Below, in pieces: positions 23,679-31,988 of a DNA stretch of 33,894 bases (its first letter is position 1; each line of letters begins with the position of its first letter). Origin of the DNA: an uncultured Bacilli bacterium (lineage in GTDB: Bacteria > Bacillota_I > Bacilli_A > RF39 > UBA660); NCBI GenBank assembly GCA_910579535.1, contig CAJTUR010000017.1:1-33894 (forward strand). Reading direction: 5' to 3'. Below the pieces are notes generated by a model. That model had not been told where the DNA came from, searched no databases, and saw only the letters and a program-made list of their open reading frames with translations. The translations under genes and the position numbers were made by a program.

Positions 23679-23707
23679 TTGACTTTTCTTTTTTTTTCTT
23701 TTATAAT
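23679..23707 (+). promoter_or_regulatory. Vegetative promoter of the methyltransferase gene
   Basis: TTGACT (23679-23684) and TATAAT (23702-23707) are 17 bases apart with a T-rich spacer. The -35 box also lies in the 3' arm of a possible hairpin with AAAAGTCAA (23648-23656). Confidence 0.75.
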
Positions 23708-23746
23708 TTTGAGTACAGTTAATCTTTTAGAACGAATGGTGATTTT

Positions 23747-24337
23747 TTGGAACATTATTTTACAAATAACGAAACTATGAAAAGCGAATTAAGAGAGATA
23801 AAATATACCTATCAAGCTTGTTCTTTTGTCTTTATAAGTGATTGTGGGGTATTTTCAAAAGATAAAATTGATTTTGGAAGTCGATTGTTAGTAGAAACTT
23901 TGTTACAAGAAGAAAAGGGCTATAAAAATATTTTGGATGTGGGTTGTGGTTATGGATTTATGGGGATTGTTTTATCTAAATTTTTTAATCTAGACGCCAC
24001 GCTTATTGATGTCAATAAGCGAGCGGTGCATTTGACACAAATGAATCTAAAAAAAAATCAAGTAAAAGGCGTTGCTTATGTGAGTGATGTTTACCAAAAT
24101 GTGAGCGGGGTTTTTGATTTAATCGTAACGAATCCTCCCATTCGGGCGGGAAAAAAAGTGGTTTTAGCTATTTTAAATGAGGCAAAAAATCATTTGAGTG
24201 AGCAAGGGGTTTTATGGTTTGTGATTCGAAAAGATCAAGGTGCAAAAAGTATTATTAAAGAAATGGAAAAAGAGTATTGGGTATCCATTCAAAAAAAAGA
24301 AAAAGGTTTTTATGTTATGAAAGCAAAAATCAGTTGA
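23747..24337 (+). CDS. Class I SAM-dependent methyltransferase, RsmC/YbxB-like
   Basis: The 196-residue protein has the Rossmann motif ILDVGCGYG (62-70), acidic residue Asp88 after strand 2 (LIDVN), and VTNPPIRAG (127-135) with the N-P-P-x catalytic motif of enzymes that methylate exocyclic amino groups. Short proteins of this kind (YbxB in B. subtilis) sit just before rpoB and resemble the catalytic half of RsmC, which makes m2G in 16S rRNA; the target here is inferred only. The start is TTG 23747, preceded by GGTGAT; no in-frame ATG lies nearby. It has its own promoter, and the rpoBC promoter overlaps its stop codon. Confidence 0.88.
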   Translation: MEHYFTNNETMKSELREIKYTYQACSFVFISDCGVFSKDKIDFGSRLLVETLLQEEKGYKNILDVGCGYGFMGIVLSKFFNLDATLIDVNKRAVHLTQMNLKKNQVKGVAYVSDVYQNVSGVFDLIVTNPPIRAGKKVVLAILNEAKNHLSEQGVLWFVIRKDQGAKSIIKEMEKEYWVSIQKKEKGFYVMKAKIS

Positions 24338-24362
24338 CATTAAAATATAACACTGTTAAAAT
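24334..24362 (+). promoter_or_regulatory. Promoter of rpoB-rpoC
   Basis: Consensus TTGACA (24334-24339) overlaps the stop of the methyltransferase gene; after 17 bases comes TAAAAT (24357-24362), preceded by TG to give an extended -10. The leader to the rpoB GTG is about 65 bases. Confidence 0.7.
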
Positions 24363-24434
24363 TATAAATTGGTGACGTGTTAAATTTTTTAGGAAATTTG
24401 TTAGTTAAAAAAATATGTTAGATGGGGTGAAATC

Positions 24435-27400
24435 GTGGCTTTTAAATTAAAAAAATTTGGAGATTATTCTCAAAGAAGAAGCTTTTCAAAGTCAAAAAAT
24501 ACAATGGAACTTTCTGATTTATTGGAAGTTCAAAAAAAATCTTATAATTGGTTTTTAGAAGAAGGCATTAAGGAGACATTCGAAGAATTGTTTCCAGTTG
24601 AAAGTTTTACAGGAAATGTGACTATCGATTTTGGTGACTATTCTTTTGATACGCCTAGATATTCTATTAAAGAATCAAAGGAAAGAATGGTCAATTATGC
24701 TGCGCCTTTAAAGGTACAAGCAAGAGTGTTTATTCATGAAACAGGCGAAGTAAAAGAACAAGAAATTTTCTTAGGCGATATGCCTTTAATGACGGATGCT
24801 GGAACATTCATTATTAATGGGGCAGAGCGTGTAATTGTTTCTCAACTTGTTCGTTCACCAAGTATTTATTTTAAAAGAGAAATTGATAAAAATGGTCGTC
24901 GTATTATTAGTGGAGAAGTGATTCCTAACCGTGGGACTTGGCTTGAATATGAGTTAGACGCAAGAGATGTTATGTATGTCAGAATTGATAGAACTAGAAA
25001 GGTTCCAGTTACAACCTTTTTAAGAGCACTAGGTTTATCTAATGATGAAGATATTAAAAGTGTTTTTGGAGAAAACGATTATTTAGAAAATACTTTACTT
25101 AAGGATAGTACTAAAAATACAGATGAAGCACTTATTGAGATTTATGAAAAATTACGTCCTGGAGAACCAGCGACACTTGATAGTGCTAAAAATCAATTGG
25201 TTACGAGATTTTTTGATCATTTCCGTTATGATTTAGCACGTGTTGGTCGATATAAATTTAATAAAAAATTAAATGTAGCGGATCGTCTTTTAAATACAAC
25301 TTTAGCTATTGATATTAAAGAGGGTAGTGAAATTGTAGCTAAAAAAGGAGAAATTGTAACTAAAGAAGTATTAGAAAAAATAAAACCAATTCTAAAATAT
25401 GGATTTGGAATGAAGAAAACCATTATAAATGAAGAATTGGATAGCTACGATCAAATTCAAGAAATTTTGGTTTATGATAAGAATAACAGTGAAAAAGTGA
25501 TTAAGGTTATTGGAAATGATCCAACTCTTGATATTAAAAGACTGACTATTTCAGATATTTATGCTTCTATTTCTTATTATTTAAATTTACATGATGGTAT
25601 TGGAAATGTTGATGAAATCGATCATTTGGGAAATCGTCGTGTCCGTCAAGTAGGAGAACTTATTCAAAATCAATTTAAAGTGGGAATGTCTCGTATGGAA
25701 AGAGTCATTCGTGAACGTATGACCACTCAAGAAATTGATGCAGTGACGCCAAAATCATTAATTAATATTCGTCCTGTAACAGCGGTTTTGAAAGAATTCT
25801 TCGGTTCTTCACAATTGTCTAAATTTATGGATCAAATTAATCCTATTGCTGAGTTAACCGATAAACGTCGTTTGTCAAGTCTTGGTCCTGGTGGATTATC
25901 AAGAGATCGTGCGGGAATGGATGTTCGAGATGTTAATGCTTCTCACTATGGAAGAATTTGTCCAATTGAATCTCCAGAAGGTCAAAATATCGGTCTTATT
26001 ACCTCATTAGCTGGTTATGCTAAAATTAACGAATATGGATTTATTACAACACCTTATCGTAAAGTTATTGATGGTGTTGTACAAATGGATGAGATTGTTT
26101 ATATGACAGCGGATGAAGAAGCAGATTATTATATTTCTCAAGCAACAGTTAAACTTGATGATAGCAATAGAATTGTAGAAGATGAAGTTTTGGTACGTAT
26201 TAATGGCGATAACGTCATGTGTAAACGTGAACAAGTTAATTTTGTAGATGTGGCACCAAGTCAATTAGTAGCTATTACAACGAGTTGTATTCCTTTCCTT
26301 GATTACGATGATGCCAATCGTACATTGATGGGTGCGAACATGCAACGTCAAGCTGTGCCTCTTTTGACTTGTGATTCGCCAATTGTTGGAACAGGTGTTG
26401 AACATGTTGCAGCTAAATATTCTGGAAGTACTGTTGTTTCTAAAACAGATGGTGTTGTTGAATACGCAGATGCTTTAAAAATTGTTATTAAAAGTCCAAA
26501 AGGAAAAGAAACGTATTATTTGGCTAATTTTGAAAGAACCAATGCTTCAAGTAGTTTAAATCATCATCCTTTAGTTAAAGTGGGGGACAGTGTTCATGTG
26601 GGACAAGTCATTGCGGATGGACCGAGTACTCAAAATGGCGAACTGGCTTTAGGTAAAAATATGACTGTTGCGTTCATGACGTATAATGGTTATAACTATG
26701 AAGATGCGGTTATTTTAAATGAAAATTTGGTTAAAAATGACGTTTATACTTCTTTACATATTGAAAGGTATGAAATTGAATGTCGTGATACGAAACTCGG
26801 ACCAGAAGAAATTACCAGAGATATTCCAAATGTGGGTGAAGAAGCAAGAAGAAATTTAAATGCTGAGGGTATTGTAAGAATAGGTACTGAAGTTAAAGAA
26901 GGCGATATTCTAGTTGGTAAGGTAACTCCAAAAGGGGTACAAGAATTAACAAGTGAAGAAAAATTATTACATGCTATTTTTGGAGAAAAAACACGTGAAG
27001 TACGTGATACATCTTTAAAAGTAGAACATGGTGCTGATGGTATTGTCCATGATGTTAAAGTCTATACTAAAGAAAATAGTGACGATATGCCAGCTGGAGT
27101 TTTCAAAATTATTCGTGTTTATATTATTCAAAAACGTAAGATTCAAGTTGGAGATAAGATGAGTGGTCGTCATGGTAATAAAGGTGTTATTAGTTTAGTA
27201 TTACCAGAAGAGGATATGCCTTATTTACCAGATGGAACGCCTGTTGATATCATGCTTAATCCACTAGGTGTTCCAAGTCGTATGAATATTGGACAAATTT
27301 TAGAAGTTCATTTAGGTATGGCTGGAAAAAAATTAGGTGTTAAATACGCAACACCAGTATTTGATGGAGCTACTCTTGATGATATCCATGAAGAAATGCG

Positions 27401-28064
27401 TGAAGCGGGTATGAGTGAAGATGGTAAAGTCGAGCTTATTAATGGTAAAACAGGAGAACCGTTTGAACATAAAATTAATGTAGGGGTTATGTACATGGTT
27501 AAACTTCATCACATGGTTGATGACAAGTTGCATGCTCGTGCTACAGGACCTTATAGTTTAGTTACTCAACAACCTTTAGGTGGTAAAGCACAATTTGGTG
27601 GACAACGTTTTGGAGAAATGGAAGTTTGGGCACTTTATGCTTATGGTGCGGCTCATGTTCTGCAAGAAATTTTAACTATTAAGTCTGATGATGTGGTAGG
27701 ACGTGTTAAAGTTTATGAATCTTTAGTTAAAGGTAAAACGGTTAATCAAGCTGGTGTACCAGAATCTTTCCGAGTATTGATTAAAGAATTCCAAGCTTTA
27801 GGTTTAGATATTCAAATTTTAGATAATGAAAATCATTTATTAGATTTAAAAGATATTGAAGAAGAGGAAGATAAAGAAGACACCATTCGTATTGATGAAA
27901 TTGATGCGAGTACACCAAGTGAAAGAGAAGAGTCTGTAGAAGAGACGACTCAAAATGAAGAAGAATTTTTAGATGAAGAAGATGAATTTGAAGAAGATGA
28001 TTTAGATCATTTGGAATTTCCAGGAGATCTGGAAAGTGACTTAGAAGAGGGGGATGACCTATGA
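24435..28064 (+). CDS. rpoB: RNA polymerase beta subunit
   Basis: The 1209-residue beta subunit forms one side of the polymerase active cleft. It starts at GTG 24435 after GGGGTGA. Conserved blocks include GTFIINGAERVIVSQLVRSP, the rifampicin pocket region SSQLSKFMDQINPIAELTDK (from residue 458), GPGGLSRDRAGMDVRDV, CPIESPEGQNIGLI, GDKMSGRHGNKGV and PLGGKAQFGGQRFGEMEVW. In the pocket the residues matching E. coli Gln513, Asn518, Ser522 and His526 are Lys463, Ile468, Ala472 and Asp476, while Ser531 is kept; Lys at 513 and Asp at 526 are known resistance substitutions. After the core a strongly acidic tail of about 75 residues follows (EEEDKEDTIRIDE onward). It overlaps rpoC in ATGA. Confidence 0.98.
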   Translation: MAFKLKKFGDYSQRRSFSKSKNTMELSDLLEVQKKSYNWFLEEGIKETFEELFPVESFTGNVTIDFGDYSFDTPRYSIKESKERMVNYAAPLKVQARVFIHETGEVKEQEIFLGDMPLMTDAGTFIINGAERVIVSQLVRSPSIYFKREIDKNGRRIISGEVIPNRGTWLEYELDARDVMYVRIDRTRKVPVTTFLRALGLSNDEDIKSVFGENDYLENTLLKDSTKNTDEALIEIYEKLRPGEPATLDSAKNQLVTRFFDHFRYDLARVGRYKFNKKLNVADRLLNTTLAIDIKEGSEIVAKKGEIVTKEVLEKIKPILKYGFGMKKTIINEELDSYDQIQEILVYDKNNSEKVIKVIGNDPTLDIKRLTISDIYASISYYLNLHDGIGNVDEIDHLGNRRVRQVGELIQNQFKVGMSRMERVIRERMTTQEIDAVTPKSLINIRPVTAVLKEFFGSSQLSKFMDQINPIAELTDKRRLSSLGPGGLSRDRAGMDVRDVNASHYGRICPIESPEGQNIGLITSLAGYAKINEYGFITTPYRKVIDGVVQMDEIVYMTADEEADYYISQATVKLDDSNRIVEDEVLVRINGDNVMCKREQVNFVDVAPSQLVAITTSCIPFLDYDDANRTLMGANMQRQAVPLLTCDSPIVGTGVEHVAAKYSGSTVVSKTDGVVEYADALKIVIKSPKGKETYYLANFERTNASSSLNHHPLVKVGDSVHVGQVIADGPSTQNGELALGKNMTVAFMTYNGYNYEDAVILNENLVKNDVYTSLHIERYEIECRDTKLGPEEITRDIPNVGEEARRNLNAEGIVRIGTEVKEGDILVGKVTPKGVQELTSEEKLLHAIFGEKTREVRDTSLKVEHGADGIVHDVKVYTKENSDDMPAGVFKIIRVYIIQKRKIQVGDKMSGRHGNKGVISLVLPEEDMPYLPDGTPVDIMLNPLGVPSRMNIGQILEVHLGMAGKKLGVKYATPVFDGATLDDIHEEMREAGMSEDGKVELINGKTGEPFEHKINVGVMYMVKLHHMVDDKLHARATGPYSLVTQQPLGGKAQFGGQRFGEMEVWALYAYGAAHVLQEILTIKSDDVVGRVKVYESLVKGKTVNQAGVPESFRVLIKEFQALGLDIQILDNENHLLDLKDIEEEEDKEDTIRIDEIDASTPSEREESVEETTQNEEEFLDEEDEFEEDDLDHLEFPGDLESDLEEGDDL

Positions 28065-31000
28065 TAGCTGTCAATAATTTTAAAGGTATTAAAATAGGGA
28101 TTGCTTCTCCAGAAAAAATTCGTGAATGGTCTTATGGAGAGATTAAAAAACCAGAGACTATTAATTATCGTACATTAAAACCAGAAAGAGATGGTCTTTT
28201 CTGTGAGAAGATTTTCGGTCCTACGAAAGATTATGAATGTAGTTGTGGAAAATATAAACGATTAAGATATAAAAATGTCGTGTGTGATCGTTGTGGTGTT
28301 GAAGTTACAAAATCAAAAGTGCGTCGTGAACGTATGGGACATATTGAACTTGCAAGCCCTTGTAGTCATATTTGGTTTTTTAAAGGCGTTCCATCAAAAA
28401 TGGGTTTAGTCTTAGATATGTCTCCAAGAGATTTAGAAGAAGTTTTATATTTTGTTAGTTATGTGGTGATTGATCCAGGTAGTGCACCTTTAGGAAAGAA
28501 ACAAACTTTATCAGATAAAGAATATCGTGCTTATTATGAAAAGTATGGATCTTCTTTCCGTGTTGGAATGGGTGCTGAAGCCATACAAGAACTTTTAAAA
28601 GAAGTGGATATTGATAAAGAAGTTGATGAACTTAGAAAAGAGCTTGAAACGGCAACCGGACAAAAAAGAATTCGTTTGGTTAAACGTCTTGATTGTTTGG
28701 TATCCTTCCAAGAATCGAATAATAAACCTGAGTGGATGGTTTTAAATGTGTTGCCTGTTATTCCACCAGAACTTAGACCAATGATTCAATTAGATGGTGG
28801 AAGATTTGCCACGAGTGATTTAAATGATTTGTACCGAAGAATTATTAATCGTAATAATCGTTTGAAGAAACTTTTAGAACTTGGGGCTCCAACCATAATT
28901 GTTCAAAACGAAAAAAGAATGCTTCAAGAAGCGGTGGATAGTTTATTTGATAATGGACGTCGTGGAAGAAGCGTTACAGCAGCTGGAAATCGACCACTAA
29001 AAAGTTTATCAAGTATGTTAAAAGGTAAACAAGGGCGTTTCCGTCAAAATCTACTTGGTAAACGTGTGGATTATTCTGGACGTAGTGTTATCGTTGTTGG
29101 TCCGAATCTTAAAATGTATCAATGTGGTATTCCAAAAGAAATGGCTTTAGAGTTATTTAAACCGCATGTTATTCATGGTCTGGTAGATAAAGGCCTTGCT
29201 CATAATATCAAAGGAGCTAAAAAGTTAATTGAGGCAAGAGACGATAGTGTTTGGGATGTTGTTGAAGAAGTGATTACAGAGCATCCTGTTATGTTAAACC
29301 GTGCTCCAACTCTTCATAGATTAGGTATTCAAGCTTTTGAACCTAAACTTGTTGGTGGTAAAGCTATTCGTTTGCATCCTCTTGTATGTGCAGCGTTTAA
29401 TGCCGATTTTGATGGAGACCAAATGGCTGTACACGTTCCATTATCGGAAGAGGCTAAAGCTGAAGCTCGGATTTTAATGTTAGGAGCTAATAATATTTTA
29501 AATCCGAAAGATGGTAAACCTATAGTTACTCCTTCTCAAGATATGGTGCTTGGAAATTGTTATTTAACAATGGAAAAAGCTTTGGAGGAGAATGAAGGAA
29601 AAGCTTATAAAGATCCAAATGAAGTGTTAATGGCTTATGAGCGAAAAGAGATTACCCTTCATACTAGAATTGTCTTACCTGTACGTTCTTTCAAACATAA
29701 ATTGTTTACAGATGAACAAAAAGACAAATATTTAATTACGACTTGTGGAAAAATTATTTTTAATGAAATTTTACCTGATACTTTCCCATTTATTAATGAA
29801 CCAACAAAAGAAAATATTGAAGGGATTACCCCAAATAAATATTTCTTAAGTATGGGAAGTAATATTAAAGAAGAGATTAAAAATCGTGAATTGGTTAAAC
29901 CTTTTATTAAGAGTAATTTAGAAAAAATTATTGCTCAAGTGTTTAAGAGATATAAGACCACAGAAACGTCAATTATGCTTGATCGTTTAAAGGATTTAGG
30001 TTTTAAATATTCAACGATTGCTGGTATTACTGTATCTGCTGCGGATATCATGATTAGTAAGACTAAAGATAATGTGATTAAAGAAGGAAATCAAATCGTT
30101 GAAAAAATTAATAAACAATTTAAACGTGGTTTAATTACAGAAGAAGAACGTTATAATAACGTTATCGAGACATGGACGATTCAACAAGATAAAATTAAAG
30201 AAGAACTTCAAGCTATGTCCAAAGATGATTTTGATAATCCATTATTTATGATGATGAATAGTAAGGCTCGTGGATCGATTTCTAACTTCGTTCAACTTGC
30301 TGGTATGCGTGGATTGATGGCAAAACCAGATGGTTCTACGGTTGAAATTCCAATTACTTCAAACTTTATTGAAGGACTTAATGTATCCGAATTCTTCTTA
30401 TCGAGTCATGGATCACGTAAAGGAAGTGCTGATACAGCGTTACGTACCGCCGATTCTGGATATTTAACAAGACGACTTGTTGATGTTGTTCAAGACATTA
30501 TTGTAAGAGAATTCGATTGTGGTTCGATTAATGGTGTTGAAGTTTATGATTTAATTAATGATAAAGATGGTTCAGTCATTGAGCCTCTTTCAGAAAGAAT
30601 TTTAGGAAGGTATTCAGCGAAGAAGATTATTCACCCAGAAACAAAAGAAATTTTATTAGAAAAAGGGGAAATGATCACCGAGAATATTGTTTCTAAAATT
30701 GAAAAAGCGGGTATTAAACGTGTAGAAATTCGAAGTATTTTAACCTGTAAATGTGAAAACGGTGTTTGTCAAAAATGTTATGGACGTAACTTGGCTACTG
30801 GAAATTTAGTTGAGACTGGAGAAGCTGTTGGTATTATGGCTGCTCAATCTATTGGTGAACCTGGTACCCAACTTACCATGCGTACTTTCCACTCTGGTGG
30901 TGTTGCTCATGGTGGAGATGCCGATATTACACAAGGTCTTCCAAGAGTAGAAGAATTATTTGAAGCAAGAAATCCAAAAGGAAAAGCTACTATTGCCGAA

Positions 31001-31747
31001 ATTAATGGTAAAATTGAAACAATTGAAGATCAAAATGGAAAATATAAAATTGTTATTGCCAATGATGTTGAAGTAAGGGATCATATTACCAATTATAATA
31101 TGAAAGTTCGTGTCAATGTTGGTGATGTTGTTAATGCTGGAGATAAATTAACAGAAGGTGCTATTAGCCCTAAAGAATTACTTGCTGTAACGGATCCTAT
31201 TACTGCTCAAGAATATATTTTGAAAGAAATTCAATTGGTTTATAAATTACAAGGTGTGGATATTTCAGATAAACATATTGAAATTATTGTTTCACGAATG
31301 ATTAATAAAGTTCGTATTATTGATTCTGGAGATACAGAATTTGTAGAAGGTTTAACTTTATCTATGAGAGAATTTACGAATGGAAATAAGCCAGTTATTT
31401 TAAGAGGTGGTGTTCCAGCTAAAGGTAGACCGATTATGTTAGGTATTACTAAATCAAGTTTGGAAACCGATTCATTCTTATCTGCGGCTTCATTCCAAGA
31501 AACGACTCGAGTTTTAACGGATGCTGCGATTAAAGGAAAAGTGGATCAACTTCGTGGTCTTAAAGAAAATGTTATTATTGGTAAACTTATTCCAGCTGGA
31601 ACAGGTGCTAAACAATATAGTGACATTGAGATACTTCTTCAAAAAGAATTTATGGAAGATGAACCTAGTGAATTCTTAGAAGAAAAATTAATGGATGATA
31701 GTGAAGCCTTATTAGGAGAAGAACTTATAGAATTAGAAGAAAATTAA
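28061..31747 (+). CDS. rpoC: RNA polymerase beta' subunit
   Basis: The 1228-residue beta' subunit carries the catalytic magnesium site NADFDGD (447-453; Asp449, 451, 453). An N-terminal zinc finger has Cys60, 62, 75 and 78 and a second zinc site has Cys896, 898, 903 and 906. The rudder/lid region (LLGKRVDYSGRSVIVVGP), the bridge helix region (GLMAKPDGSTVEIPI) and the trigger loop region (TMRTFHSGG) are all present. The ATG overlaps the rpoB stop by 4 bases, with AGAGGGGGAT upstream, so the two subunits are translationally coupled; in B. subtilis a short spacer separates them. The length is close to that of Bacillus RpoC (1199) without large insertions. The C terminus is acidic. A terminator hairpin contains the stop codon. 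Confidence 0.98.
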   Translation: MIAVNNFKGIKIGIASPEKIREWSYGEIKKPETINYRTLKPERDGLFCEKIFGPTKDYECSCGKYKRLRYKNVVCDRCGVEVTKSKVRRERMGHIELASPCSHIWFFKGVPSKMGLVLDMSPRDLEEVLYFVSYVVIDPGSAPLGKKQTLSDKEYRAYYEKYGSSFRVGMGAEAIQELLKEVDIDKEVDELRKELETATGQKRIRLVKRLDCLVSFQESNNKPEWMVLNVLPVIPPELRPMIQLDGGRFATSDLNDLYRRIINRNNRLKKLLELGAPTIIVQNEKRMLQEAVDSLFDNGRRGRSVTAAGNRPLKSLSSMLKGKQGRFRQNLLGKRVDYSGRSVIVVGPNLKMYQCGIPKEMALELFKPHVIHGLVDKGLAHNIKGAKKLIEARDDSVWDVVEEVITEHPVMLNRAPTLHRLGIQAFEPKLVGGKAIRLHPLVCAAFNADFDGDQMAVHVPLSEEAKAEARILMLGANNILNPKDGKPIVTPSQDMVLGNCYLTMEKALEENEGKAYKDPNEVLMAYERKEITLHTRIVLPVRSFKHKLFTDEQKDKYLITTCGKIIFNEILPDTFPFINEPTKENIEGITPNKYFLSMGSNIKEEIKNRELVKPFIKSNLEKIIAQVFKRYKTTETSIMLDRLKDLGFKYSTIAGITVSAADIMISKTKDNVIKEGNQIVEKINKQFKRGLITEEERYNNVIETWTIQQDKIKEELQAMSKDDFDNPLFMMMNSKARGSISNFVQLAGMRGLMAKPDGSTVEIPITSNFIEGLNVSEFFLSSHGSRKGSADTALRTADSGYLTRRLVDVVQDIIVREFDCGSINGVEVYDLINDKDGSVIEPLSERILGRYSAKKIIHPETKEILLEKGEMITENIVSKIEKAGIKRVEIRSILTCKCENGVCQKCYGRNLATGNLVETGEAVGIMAAQSIGEPGTQLTMRTFHSGGVAHGGDADITQGLPRVEELFEARNPKGKATIAEINGKIETIEDQNGKYKIVIANDVEVRDHITNYNMKVRVNVGDVVNAGDKLTEGAISPKELLAVTDPITAQEYILKEIQLVYKLQGVDISDKHIEIIVSRMINKVRIIDSGDTEFVEGLTLSMREFTNGNKPVILRGGVPAKGRPIMLGITKSSLETDSFLSAASFQETTRVLTDAAIKGKVDQLRGLKENVIIGKLIPAGTGAKQYSDIEILLQKEFMEDEPSEFLEEKLMDDSEALLGEELIELEEN

Positions 31748-31761
31748 TTCTTCTTTTTTTT
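31735..31761 (+). terminator. Rho-independent terminator of rpoBC
   Basis: Arms 31735-31741 (AGAAGAA) and 31748-31754 (TTCTTCT) pair perfectly around the loop AATTAA, which includes the rpoC stop, and a run of T follows. The stem has only two G-C pairs, so termination may be partial. Confidence 0.7.
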
Positions 31762-31810
31762 GACACTTTACATCAAAAGAAAAGAAAATAAAAAAATGTT
31801 AGATTTTATC

Positions 31811-31839
31811 TTGCTATATTAAAAAAAAAAGGGTATTAT
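31811..31839 (+). promoter_or_regulatory. Probable promoter of the microgene and coiled-coil protein
   Basis: TTGCTA (31811-31816) and TATTAT (31834-31839) are 17 bases apart with an A-rich spacer. It lies about 28 bases before the microgene ATG. Confidence 0.55.
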
Positions 31840-31866
31840 TAATAATAGAAAGAGAGTGTTTTTTAT

Positions 31867-31986
31867 ATGACGGAAATAGATAAGATATTAGCGTTACCCC
31901 CTGAAGAATGGGAAAATTTTTTTAGAGGATTATCCATTGAGGAAACAAAATCTTTAATTGAAGTGATACAAAAGATAGGAGAGTAA
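31867..31986 (+). CDS. 39-residue hypothetical protein coupled to the coiled-coil protein
   Basis: The short protein begins MTEIDKILALPPEEWENFF and ends in IEETKSLIEVIQKIGE. It is acidic and likely folds as two or three short helices, with no membrane segment. A purine-rich site (GAAAGAGAG, 8 bases upstream) precedes the ATG and a promoter lies in the expected place. Its end contains the ribosome site of the next gene (AGGAGAG), whose ATG is 2 bases after the stop, so the pair is almost certainly co-expressed and translationally coupled. The regular helical pattern and the coupling argue that it is real. No family was recognised; a small partner or regulator of the downstream protein is the natural guess. 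Confidence 0.6.
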   Translation: MTEIDKILALPPEEWENFFRGLSIEETKSLIEVIQKIGE

Positions 31987-31988
31987 TT

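Noticed and set aside
25226..28074. Minus-strand frames inside rpoB
   Set aside because: They are shadows of highly conserved rpoB coding sequence and lack start signals.
31760..31788. TTGACA after rpoC as a -35 box
   Set aside because: No -10-like sequence lies 16-18 bases downstream (AGAAAA); the promoter at 31811-31839 is more likely.
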